Part shown: piece by piece, positions 17,274 through 23,979 of the stretch
Layout: every line of letters begins with the position of its first letter
Numbering within the stretch: position 1 is the first letter of the stretch
Origin: Polyangiaceae bacterium
Lineage (GTDB): Bacteria; Myxococcota_A; Polyangia; Polyangiales; Polyangiaceae
Length of the DNA stretch: 64,000 bases
Assembly: GCA_019637295.1 (NCBI GenBank)
Contig: JAHBVX010000004.1
Span: forward strand, 124,001 to 188,000
Direction: 5' to 3'
Program-made: the position numbers and the translations under genes
Notes under the pieces: generated by a model
What the model was told of the DNA's origin: nothing
Seen by the model: only the letters and a program-made list of their open reading frames with translations
Databases searched by the model: none

Positions 17274-17391
17274 CCCACGCCCACGCCACCGCAACCCGCC
17301 CACGCCCACGCCACCGCAACCCGCCCACACCCACGCAACCGCAACCCGCCCACGCCCACGCCATCGCAACCCGCCCACGCCCACGCAACCG
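17274..17391. repeat. 25-bp tandem repeat, about 4.5 copies
   Basis: Units start at 17274, 17299, 17324, 17349 and 17374 (the last partial). Each opens with CCCACGCCCACGC and closes with CGCAACCCG, with single-base differences between copies (for example ACACCC in copy 3, CCATCG in copy 4). Within each unit the heptamer CCCACGC tends to recur. The array lies between the SDR and four-helix-bundle genes. Copy number is likely unstable. Spacing is contiguous, so it is not a CRISPR array. Confidence 0.85.
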
Positions 17392-17488
17392 CCCACGCGA
17401 CCCGCCCTCGCCCACCGCGATCGCGCGACACCGCCGTGCCCGCGTCGGACCGACCTTCGATCGATACCCCAGCCGGGCTAGCGCGGGC

Positions 17489-18307
17489 TCAGACGAAGAA
17501 GTCCGGCAGCGGCTCCTCGCCCGGCGTACACAGATACTGCTCGAAATCCGTGACCCCGCGGCTGCGCAGGAAATCGTCGTCGATGAAGAACTGCCCGGTC
17601 AGCTCGCTCTGCTTGGTCGTGAGGATGGCGTGGGCCGCGTCGCCCATGATGTCGGGCTTGCGCGCGCGCTTCATGACGGCGTCTCCACCGAGCAGGTTGC
17701 TGACCGCCGCGGTGGCGATGACCGTGCGCGGCCACAGCGCGTTGACGGCGACGCGACCCTTGAACTCCTCGGCCATGCCCAGCACACACATGCTCATGCC
17801 AAATTTTGCCATGGTGTAGGCCACGTGCGGACCGAACCAGCGCGCCTCCATGTTGAGCGGCGGGGATAGATTCAAGATGTGGGGGTTCTCCGCCTTCAGC
17901 AGGTGCGGCAAGCACACCTTCGAGCACAGGAACGTGCCTCGCGTGTTGATGTGGTGCATCAGATCGTAGCGCTTCATCTCGGTCTCGAGGGTCCCGGTCA
18001 GACTGATGGCGCTGGCGTTGTTGACCAGGATGTCGATGCCGCCGAAGGTCTCTACTGTCTTCCGAACCGCGGCCTCGACCTGGTCCTCGAAGCGGATGTC
18101 GGTGATGCAGGCCAGACCCTTGCCGCCGGCCTGCTCGATGTCCTGCACGGCGGTGTACACGGTGCCGGGCAGCTTCGGGTGCGGATCTGCGGTCTTGGCG
18201 ACGACGGCGACGTTGGCCCCATCCCGCGCCGCGCGCAGCCCAATCGCCAGACCGATGCCGCGACTGGCGCCGGTGATGAACAAGGTCTTTCCTCGAAGTG
18301 TGGACAT
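17489..18307 (-). CDS. short-chain dehydrogenase/reductase, HSDL2-like
   Basis: The 272-residue oxidoreductase has the Rossmann dinucleotide motif TGASRGIGLAIG (near residues 12-23), the NNAS motif, the catalytic YTMAK (Tyr-x3-Lys), and a Ser in ILNLSPP ahead of it. The long loop after the nucleotide motif (VVAKTADPHPKLPGTVY) and overall layout match the hydroxysteroid-dehydrogenase-like protein 2 group, which is thought to act on fatty acyl or other lipid substrates with NAD(P). Substrate specificity is not known. The start at 18307 is chosen because the much longer open frame upstream is antisense to the peptidase gene. It is divergent from that peptidase gene. Confidence 0.88.
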   Translation of the reverse strand: MSTLRGKTLFITGASRGIGLAIGLRAARDGANVAVVAKTADPHPKLPGTVYTAVQDIEQAGGKGLACITDIRFEDQVEAAVRKTVETFGGIDILVNNASAISLTGTLETEMKRYDLMHHINTRGTFLCSKVCLPHLLKAENPHILNLSPPLNMEARWFGPHVAYTMAKFGMSMCVLGMAEEFKGRVAVNALWPRTVIATAAVSNLLGGDAVMKRARKPDIMGDAAHAILTTKQSELTGQFFIDDDFLRSRGVTDFEQYLCTPGEEPLPDFFV

Positions 18308-18391
18308 GGCTCGACTCCTCGCGGCGGACGCTACATCAGCATGCGCGATTGTGCGACAGTGCTCGCGACGAAGTCGTGGTATTCGGCGGCC

Positions 18392-20653
18392 ATGTCCGCT
18401 CGTCATCGGGTCTTGTCCGCCTGCGCCTTCGCCACCCTCGCCGCGTGCGGCCCGCCGCCGGCGACCATCGTCCCGGGTCCGGGCCCGGACTCCCCGGTGG
18501 AGCCGGACGAGCCCCCCCCGGCGGGTGAAGGCTACGAGAGCGCGGGCGGCATGTGGGTGCCGCGTCAGCTCAGCGCGCACGCGGAGACGCTGCGCAAGCT
18601 CGGCCTCGAGCTGGATCCCGCGCAGCTCACGGATCCCCTGGCGGCCCCCCTCGGCGCCATCGTGAGCCTGGGCGGCTGCTCGGCCTCGTTCGTCTCGCCT
18701 CAGGGGCTGATCGTGACCAACCACCACTGCATCACCGGCGCGCTGCAGTACTCGTCCACGTCCAGCGAGAATCTGCTCGAGCACGGCTTCCTCGCGAAGA
18801 CCCTCGATGCCGAGAAGTCCAATGGTCCGGCCGCCCGCGTGTACGTGACTCGCGCGTTCACGGACGTGACGGCGAAGGTGCGAGCGGGGCTCGAGCAGCT
18901 CGCTGACCCGAAGCAGCGCCACGACACCGTCGAGCGCCGTCAGAAGGAGCTGATCGCCGAGTGCGAGACGAAGCCCGCAACGCGCTGCGAGATCGCGGAG
19001 AACCTGGGCGGCGGCGAGTTCTTGTTGATCGAGAAGCTCGAGATCCGCGACGTCCGGCTGGTGTATGCGCCGCACCGCGGCGTGGGCAACTACGGCGGCG
19101 AGATCGACAACTGGCGCTGGCCGCGCCACAGCGGTGACTTCGCGCTGCTGCGCGCGTACGTCGGCCCGGACGGCAGCCCCGCGGACTACTCCGAGAAGAA
19201 CGTGCCGTATCAGCCGAAGCACCACCTGCAAATCGCGACGAAGCCGCTCACCCCCGGCGCGCTGGTGTTCGTGGCGGGCTACCCGGGCCGCACGTATCGA
19301 CTGTACACCGCGGAAGAGACCTCGGAGACCGTGGAGTGGTTCTATCCGGGCCGCATCGAGCTGTACCAGGAGTACCTCGCGCGCATCGCGGAGGTGAGTC
19401 GCGACGACAAGGACGTGGCGCTGAAGGCCACTCCTCTCGAGCGCGGCCTGTCCAACGCGCTGACCTACACGCGCGGCGCGCTGGAGGGCCTGACCCTCGG
19501 CGGAGCCCTCGCGGCCCGGCGCAAGCGGGACTCGGAGCTGAAGGAGTGGACCTCGGCCGAGGCCGAGCGCCGAGCGAAGTACGACGGCGTGCTGGAGAAG
19601 CTCGCCGGCGTGTTCGAACAGCGCAAGGCAACCCGCGATCTGGACTCGGCGCTGTGGGAGCTCCTGCGGCTCTCGAGCATGACCAGCACGGCGCTCGATC
19701 TGGTGCGCATGGCCGAGGAGCGCGCCAAGCCGGACCCGGAGCGAAAGCCCGAGTATCAAGCGCGCAACTGGAAGCCGATGGAGCAGGGCATGGTGTCCTT
19801 GTCCAAGCGCTACGCGCGCAAGCTCGAGGCCGGCCTGCTCGGCCTCGCCCTCGAGCGCGCCGCGCGCTTGCCAGATTCGCCCGAGAAGCAGCGCTTGCTC
19901 GCGGCGTTCCTCGGCAAGAGCGAGCCCAGCCGGGCGAGCATCGAGCAGGCCGTGACGGCCCTCTTGGGCAAGACGCGGCTCGAGGACGAGAAGACACGCG
20001 TCGAGACGTTTCGCAAGGGCACCACCGCGTCCCTCGCCCGCAGCGCCGACCCGATGATCAAGGCCGCGCGCGAGCTGCTGGTGCTCGTGAAGGGCAAGGA
20101 GGCCCGCGAGGACGCGCGCACCGGCGAGCTCTTGCTGCTGCGGCCTCGATACGTGGCCGCCCTGCGCGAGATGACCCCCGGTCCGCTGGCACCCGACGCG
20201 AACGGCACCCTGCGCGTGAGCTTCGGTACCGTGCGCGGCTACGCGCCGAAGCCGGGCGCGCCGGTGTACTTCCCGTTCACCCGCCTGGAGCAGGTGGTGG
20301 ACAAGGCCACCGGCAAGGAGCCCTTCGACGCGCCAGCGAAGCTGCTGGAGAAGGCCAAGAGCCGAACGTACGGTCCCTACGCCGACGAGAAGCTCGGCAC
20401 GGTGCCCGTCAACTTCCTGGCGGATCTCGACATCACCGGCGGCAACTCCGGCTCGCCCACCCTCGACGCACGAGGACAGCTCGTCGGACTGGCGTTCGAC
20501 GGCAACTACGAGGCGATGGCCAGCGACTGGCTCTTCATGAGCCACATCACTCGCAGCATCCACGTCGATACTCGCTACATGCTGTGGGTGATGGACGCGG
20601 TCGACGGAGCGGACGCCTTGCTCGAGGAGATGGGCGTCGCGCCCAAGCTCTGA
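18392..20653 (+). CDS. S46-family dipeptidyl peptidase (DPP7/DPP11-like)
   Basis: The 753-residue serine peptidase has a lipoprotein-type signal (LSACAFATLAAC). The double-barrel fold with the S46 triad follows: His in VTNHHC (residues 111-112), Asp in WPRHSGDF (D249) and Ser in GGNSGSP (S686). Family members remove dipeptides from peptide N-termini in the periplasm and feed on extracellular protein. The residue that separates DPP7 (Gly) from DPP11 (Arg) appears to be Gly in LAFDGNYEAM, which would favour hydrophobic rather than acidic penultimate residues; this reading depends on alignment. A role in using prey protein is plausible. The ATG at 18392 starts the signal peptide. Confidence 0.93.
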   Translation: MSARHRVLSACAFATLAACGPPPATIVPGPGPDSPVEPDEPPPAGEGYESAGGMWVPRQLSAHAETLRKLGLELDPAQLTDPLAAPLGAIVSLGGCSASFVSPQGLIVTNHHCITGALQYSSTSSENLLEHGFLAKTLDAEKSNGPAARVYVTRAFTDVTAKVRAGLEQLADPKQRHDTVERRQKELIAECETKPATRCEIAENLGGGEFLLIEKLEIRDVRLVYAPHRGVGNYGGEIDNWRWPRHSGDFALLRAYVGPDGSPADYSEKNVPYQPKHHLQIATKPLTPGALVFVAGYPGRTYRLYTAEETSETVEWFYPGRIELYQEYLARIAEVSRDDKDVALKATPLERGLSNALTYTRGALEGLTLGGALAARRKRDSELKEWTSAEAERRAKYDGVLEKLAGVFEQRKATRDLDSALWELLRLSSMTSTALDLVRMAEERAKPDPERKPEYQARNWKPMEQGMVSLSKRYARKLEAGLLGLALERAARLPDSPEKQRLLAAFLGKSEPSRASIEQAVTALLGKTRLEDEKTRVETFRKGTTASLARSADPMIKAARELLVLVKGKEAREDARTGELLLLRPRYVAALREMTPGPLAPDANGTLRVSFGTVRGYAPKPGAPVYFPFTRLEQVVDKATGKEPFDAPAKLLEKAKSRTYGPYADEKLGTVPVNFLADLDITGGNSGSPTLDARGQLVGLAFDGNYEAMASDWLFMSHITRSIHVDTRYMLWVMDAVDGADALLEEMGVAPKL

Positions 20654-20667
20654 GCCCGGAGCCACAC

Positions 20668-21150
20668 ATGCCGACGCGAATCTGCTTCGTCTGCTTGGGT
20701 AACATCTGCCGCTCGCCCACCGCCGAGGGTGTGATGCGGCACGTCGTTCGCGAGGCTGGGCTCGAGCACGCCTTCGAGCTCGACAGCGCCGGGACGGCTG
20801 CCTACCACGCGGGCGAGCCTCCGGATCGCCGCTCGACCGCCGCCGCCCGCCGCCGCGGCATCGTGCTGTCGGGTCGCGCACGACAGTTCCTGGCGGCGGA
20901 CTTCGCGCGCTTCGATCATGTCCTGGTCATGGATCGAGACAACCACGCGGCGGTGATGGCGCTGGCTCGAAGCAGTGAGCACAAGGGCAAAGTGCGCTTG
21001 TTTCGTGACTACGATCCGGCCGCCTCGGGTCCCGCGGACGTTCCGGACCCGTACTATGGCGGTGAGCACGGCTTCGACGAGGTCCTCGACATCTGCGAGC
21101 GGTCCTGCCGCCGCTTGCTGGCCGAGCTCGTCGAGCCCGTCGGCGATTGA
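20668..21150 (+). CDS. low-molecular-weight protein-tyrosine-phosphatase family enzyme
   Basis: The 160-residue phosphatase has the P-loop CLGNICRS with nucleophile C9 and R15, and the general-acid loop DPYYGG near residue 128. The size is that of the family. It begins 14 bp after the peptidase stop. A fructosamine-kinase-family gene follows, whose possible TTG start at 21147 overlaps its stop. In bacteria this pairing has been linked to ketosamine repair, because LMW-PTP relatives can dephosphorylate ribulosamine/erythrulosamine 5-phosphates on glycated protein, which the kinase can then act on. A tyrosine-phosphatase role is the alternative. Confidence 0.92.
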   Translation: MPTRICFVCLGNICRSPTAEGVMRHVVREAGLEHAFELDSAGTAAYHAGEPPDRRSTAAARRRGIVLSGRARQFLAADFARFDHVLVMDRDNHAAVMALARSSEHKGKVRLFRDYDPAASGPADVPDPYYGGEHGFDEVLDICERSCRRLLAELVEPVGD

Positions 21151-21182
21151 CAGGGCACTGGCGGCGCGGCACGCCTCGGCTC

Positions 21183-22049
21183 ATGGATCGAGCCGTCCGG
21201 CATCGCATCGAGGAGCGCCTGGGTCAGAGCGTGTCGGAGACGCGCGCGCTCTCGGGAGGGGACATCAACGACTGCTGGTTGGTCAAGCTCGAGAACGGCG
21301 AGCGCGTATTCGCCAAGACCAACGAGCGCGCCGACTCGTCGATGTTCCCCGCGGAGGCGCGCGGGCTCGACTGGCTGCGCGAGAGCGGCGCGCTCAGCGT
21401 TCCCAAGGTGCTCGCCGTCTCGCGCGAGGGCCACGCCGAGCCGGGCTACCTGGTGCTCGAATACCTCTCGCCAGGCAAGCCCGACGCGGCCCACGATGCG
21501 CGCCTCGGTCGGGGGCTGGCCGCGCTGCATCGCTTCGGGGCACCCTGCTTTGGCCTTGACCATCCAAACTTCATCGGTCGCCTGCCGCAGGACAACACAC
21601 CGTGCGACACCTGGGCGGAGTTCTACGCCGAGCGGCGGCTGCGCGCGCAGGTCACCCTCGCGCGGGACGGAGGCCGGATGGACGCGCCAGACGCCCGCGT
21701 GTTCGACACGGTGTGCGAGCGCATGCCGAAGCTGGTCGGCTCGGACGAACCCCCGAGCCGGCTGCACGGCGACCTGTGGGGCGGCAACCTGCTCACCTCC
21801 GGCGGCGAGCCGTTCCTCATCGACCCCGCCGTCTATGGCGGGCATCGCGAGGTGGACCTGGCCATGATGCGCCTGTTCGGCGGCTTCTCCGCGCGGGTGT
21901 TCGACGCCTACGCGGAGGCGTGGCCGCTGTCGCTGGGCGCCGGCGAGCGGATCGGGCTGTACCAGCTCTACCCGGTGCTCGTGCACGTCAACCTGTTCGG
22001 CGGCGGCTACGTTCGTCAGGCGCTGGACCTCGCGCGACGCTACGTCTGA
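21183..22049 (+). CDS. fructosamine/ketosamine-3-kinase family protein
   Basis: The 288-residue kinase shows the family's sequence of motifs. GGDINDCW sits near the N-terminus, then VFAKTN (ATP-binding Lys). The aminoglycoside-phosphotransferase-like catalytic loop LHGDLWGGN comes near residue 197, and FLIDPAVYGGHREVDLAMM (metal-binding Asp) follows. Characterised bacterial members phosphorylate ribulosamines or erythrulosamines on protein lysines; the 3-phosphate then falls off and frees the amine. It probably acts in the cytoplasm together with the LMW phosphatase directly upstream. The ATG at 21183 is preferred to an overlapping TTG at 21147. Confidence 0.92.
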   Translation: MDRAVRHRIEERLGQSVSETRALSGGDINDCWLVKLENGERVFAKTNERADSSMFPAEARGLDWLRESGALSVPKVLAVSREGHAEPGYLVLEYLSPGKPDAAHDARLGRGLAALHRFGAPCFGLDHPNFIGRLPQDNTPCDTWAEFYAERRLRAQVTLARDGGRMDAPDARVFDTVCERMPKLVGSDEPPSRLHGDLWGGNLLTSGGEPFLIDPAVYGGHREVDLAMMRLFGGFSARVFDAYAEAWPLSLGAGERIGLYQLYPVLVHVNLFGGGYVRQALDLARRYV

Positions 22050-22056
22050 GGGGACC

Positions 22057-22695
22057 ATGGGCGCCGTGACTGAAATCGAAGCTGGCCGGGATCTGATCGA
22101 GGCATTGTCCGAGTTCGATGGAGGCTGGCTCAGCGCCACGGGCCTGGTGGAGGGCGTCGAGCTCCGCGTGGCGGCCGACGGCGTGGATCCGGTCCGCGCG
22201 CTTCGTGGCCGGTACACCCTCGCGAGCCTGCTCGGCCCAGCGGGCGGGCCTTACGGCGTGGTGCTCGGGCGCGCGTCGGAGCTGGGGCTCGCGGTCGTGG
22301 CCGGGCAGCTCGTGGCCGCGCGCTCGCTGGGCGTGGCCGTGTCCGTCAGCGGAGCGAGCGGCGCGGCGACCGCGCGCAGCGCTCCGCCGAGGCCGCCGCC
22401 AGCGGAGCGTGCCTCGGCGCCCTCCCCCCCACCAAGCCAGTGGAGCGAGGCGGTCGCTGCGGCCACCCCGGAGGTCGCCCCGGAGGAGGAGCCCCTCTGG
22501 CCCGAAGCGGGAGACCTGGTGCAGCACTTCGCCTTCGGGCTGTGCGCGGTGCTGATGGCCTCGGACGACCGCCTCAAGATCCGCGACTTGAACGGCCCCG
22601 GCCGCCTCCGAGAGATCCGCGCCGAGGTGCTGAAGGTGTATCCACCCACCGAGCGCGACGGCAAGCGCCTGTTCCGACTCGAGCGCAAGAACTGA
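22057..22695 (+). CDS. unknown protein with PPC (DUF296)-like N-terminal half and conserved-looking C-terminal module
   Basis: I do not recognise the full 212-residue protein. Residues 1-105 (ALSEFDGGWLSATGLVEGVELRV ... YGVVLGRASELGLAVVAGQLVAA) have the pattern of a plants-and-prokaryotes-conserved (PPC/DUF296) trimeric domain, including the 'VVLG..x..VVAGQLVAA' ending. A Pro/Ala-rich linker (about 107-145) follows. The end module of about 65 residues (AGDLVQHFAFGLCAVLMASDDRLKIRDL) looks like a separate small domain. PPC domains in bacteria bind DNA or act alone with unknown role. The gene follows the ketosamine kinase by 7 bp and is probably co-transcribed. Confidence 0.65.
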   Translation: MGAVTEIEAGRDLIEALSEFDGGWLSATGLVEGVELRVAADGVDPVRALRGRYTLASLLGPAGGPYGVVLGRASELGLAVVAGQLVAARSLGVAVSVSGASGAATARSAPPRPPPAERASAPSPPPSQWSEAVAAATPEVAPEEEPLWPEAGDLVQHFAFGLCAVLMASDDRLKIRDLNGPGRLREIRAEVLKVYPPTERDGKRLFRLERKN

Positions 22696-22701
22696 GGGGC
22701 C

Positions 22702-23193
22702 TCAGTCCGCCGCCGCGCCCTGCCCCGACAGCTCGCTGACCAGCGCGGAGAGCTTGCGATAGTGCGCGCGCTCTTCGTCCAAGATGCGCTCGAGCACGCC
22801 CCGCTCCGCTTCCGGCACGAGCTCCTTCAGCTCGAGGTAAAAGTGGATCGAGTCCTGCTCGCGCTGCATCGCGAATCGCAGCACCGCCTCCGCGGACTCC
22901 GCGGTCTGGAGCATGTCCAGCGCCTTCTGCTGCGAGAACACGACGTTCTCGACGTACGCCCGCAGGTACGCGACGTACTCTTCCCCGCGTGACTCGCTCG
23001 CGTCGAGGCGTCCGACCCGCGCGAGCATCTCCGCGAAGGTGCGCTCGTGCGCGACCTCCTCCAGCGCCAGAAAGCGGAACGTCTCGCGCAGCTTCGGCTG
23101 CTGGAACCTCGACTCCGCCTGACGATAGAACGCCTCCCCGGTGCGCTCGATGGCCAGCGCTAGCTCGAGGATCTCGTCCACGTTGAATCGCAT
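22702..23193 (-). CDS. rubrerythrin/ferritin-like di-iron protein
   Basis: The 163-residue protein is a four-helix bundle with the di-iron pattern of rubrerythrin-type ferritin-like domains: ERTGEAFY, EEVAHER (ExxH), an EQDSIHFY helix (ExxxxH) and DEERAHYRK (ExxH). It lacks the rubredoxin-like Cys module, so it is a short 'erythrin' that may reduce peroxide or store iron. The ATG at 23193 is chosen over a longer in-frame reading with no conserved sequence. It is divergent from a hemerythrin gene, which fits a shared role in oxygen or peroxide defence next to the oxygen-sensitive Kor/Rnf operon. Confidence 0.85.
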   Translation of the reverse strand: MRFNVDEILELALAIERTGEAFYRQAESRFQQPKLRETFRFLALEEVAHERTFAEMLARVGRLDASESRGEEYVAYLRAYVENVVFSQQKALDMLQTAESAEAVLRFAMQREQDSIHFYLELKELVPEAERGVLERILDEERAHYRKLSALVSELSGQGAAAD

Positions 23194-23249
23194 CGTTCGC
23201 CCAAGATGACACGCGCCGGGCCAAGCTCGTCTGAGAATCGTTCGCGCGG

Positions 23250-23265
23250 GATCAATCCGTTGATC
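23250..23265. promoter_or_regulatory. palindrome between rubrerythrin and hemerythrin genes
   Basis: GATCAA-TCCG-TTGATC is a perfect 6-bp inverted repeat with a 4-bp spacer in the 156-bp divergent intergenic region. Its half sites are those of FNR/CRP-family boxes (TTGAT and ATCAA) but in everted order. It could be an operator for both genes. Confidence 0.45.
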
Positions 23266-23349
23266 GTCGTCATGTTGGGCGCCCATGCCGGCTGCTAGGC
23301 TCGGCACATCGGCGGTTTTTTCGGCCGTTTCACGGCTGCGGAGGTGACC

Positions 23350-23805
23350 ATGGCGAGCTCATCGACGACTGACGACCGAAACACGGTCCTGGACGAGCAC
23401 CGGGGGCTGACGTTGACGGTAAACCGAGTCGACGACTGGGTGACCTCGGACGAGCACTTCGGACCCGAGTGGGCGCCCGAATTGACGCGACGCGTGAGCG
23501 CGCTGGTCGAGCAGCTGCGCATGCACTTCTCCGGAGAGCCGGAGTCGAACCTGTTCAACGAGATCCGCGAGAAGACCCCACACCTGTCGGGACGCCTCTC
23601 GGCGCTCGCGCTCGAGCACAGCGAGATCCTCAAGGCCTTCCGCGACGTGGTCGAGGGAGCAAAATCGCTGTCGGCGGGTCCGCAGTCGCCTGCGCGCCTG
23701 GCGCTCATGACCCGCCGAGCCATCTCCATCCTGCGTCGCCACGAAGCCGAAGAGAACGAGCTCATCATGCGCGCCTTTTGGGACGACATGGGCGGACTCG
23801 ACTGA
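23350..23805 (+). CDS. hemerythrin-like HHE-domain protein
   Basis: The 151-residue, all-helical protein has the ligand set of a hemerythrin-type di-iron site: H17 (LDEHRG), H59 with E63 (MHFSGE, H-x3-E), H90 (LEHSEI) and H131 with E135 (RRHEAEE, H-x3-E). Such proteins bind O2 or NO reversibly, or act in oxygen sensing and repair of iron-sulfur enzymes. The ATG at 23350 is preferred over a GTG two codons upstream. It is on the same strand as, and 174 bp upstream of, the Kor/Rnf operon, so protection of low-potential iron-sulfur proteins from oxygen is a reasonable role (inference). Confidence 0.85.
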   Translation: MASSSTTDDRNTVLDEHRGLTLTVNRVDDWVTSDEHFGPEWAPELTRRVSALVEQLRMHFSGEPESNLFNEIREKTPHLSGRLSALALEHSEILKAFRDVVEGAKSLSAGPQSPARLALMTRRAISILRRHEAEENELIMRAFWDDMGGLD

Positions 23806-23979
23806 GGAGCCACGTCCAGGGCGCTGGCGCGCTTCTCGCATTCCGCCCGCGGCATCCCTTCTCTACCGACATTTCCTGTCCGCGTGACCGCAAGCCTTGC
23901 GCCTACCGAACACCCGCGCGTGTTGCGGGCGCAACTCATGCGGTCCTTCCCAGAGGTCTGACATCCCCGAGGTTTCCGC

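Larger units (their letters stand above)
17055..17488. other. gene-free stretch with hairpins and tandem repeats
   Basis: This 434-bp interval lies upstream of the four-helix-bundle gene and downstream of the SDR gene, both on the minus strand. No credible coding region is present; all frames here are low complexity. It holds two GC-rich hairpin elements (17133-17184) and about 4.5 copies of a 25-bp tandem repeat (17274-17391). Confidence 0.7.

Noticed and set aside
17274-17391. Possible CRISPR array
   Set aside because: Repeats are contiguous 25-bp units with no unique spacers and no cas genes nearby.
18308-20881. Very long minus-strand open frame upstream of the SDR start
   Set aside because: It is antisense to the S46 peptidase and phosphatase genes and shows no domain; high GC keeps antisense frames open.
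23825-23840. sigma54-like sequence TGGCGCG-N4-TCGCA upstream of korA
   Set aside because: Lacks the TT of the -12 element and sits 140 bp from the start; likely chance in GC-rich DNA.
23922-23935. GTTGC-GGGC-GCAAC inverted repeat before korA
   Set aside because: Only a 5-bp stem; could be an operator but too short to support on its own.
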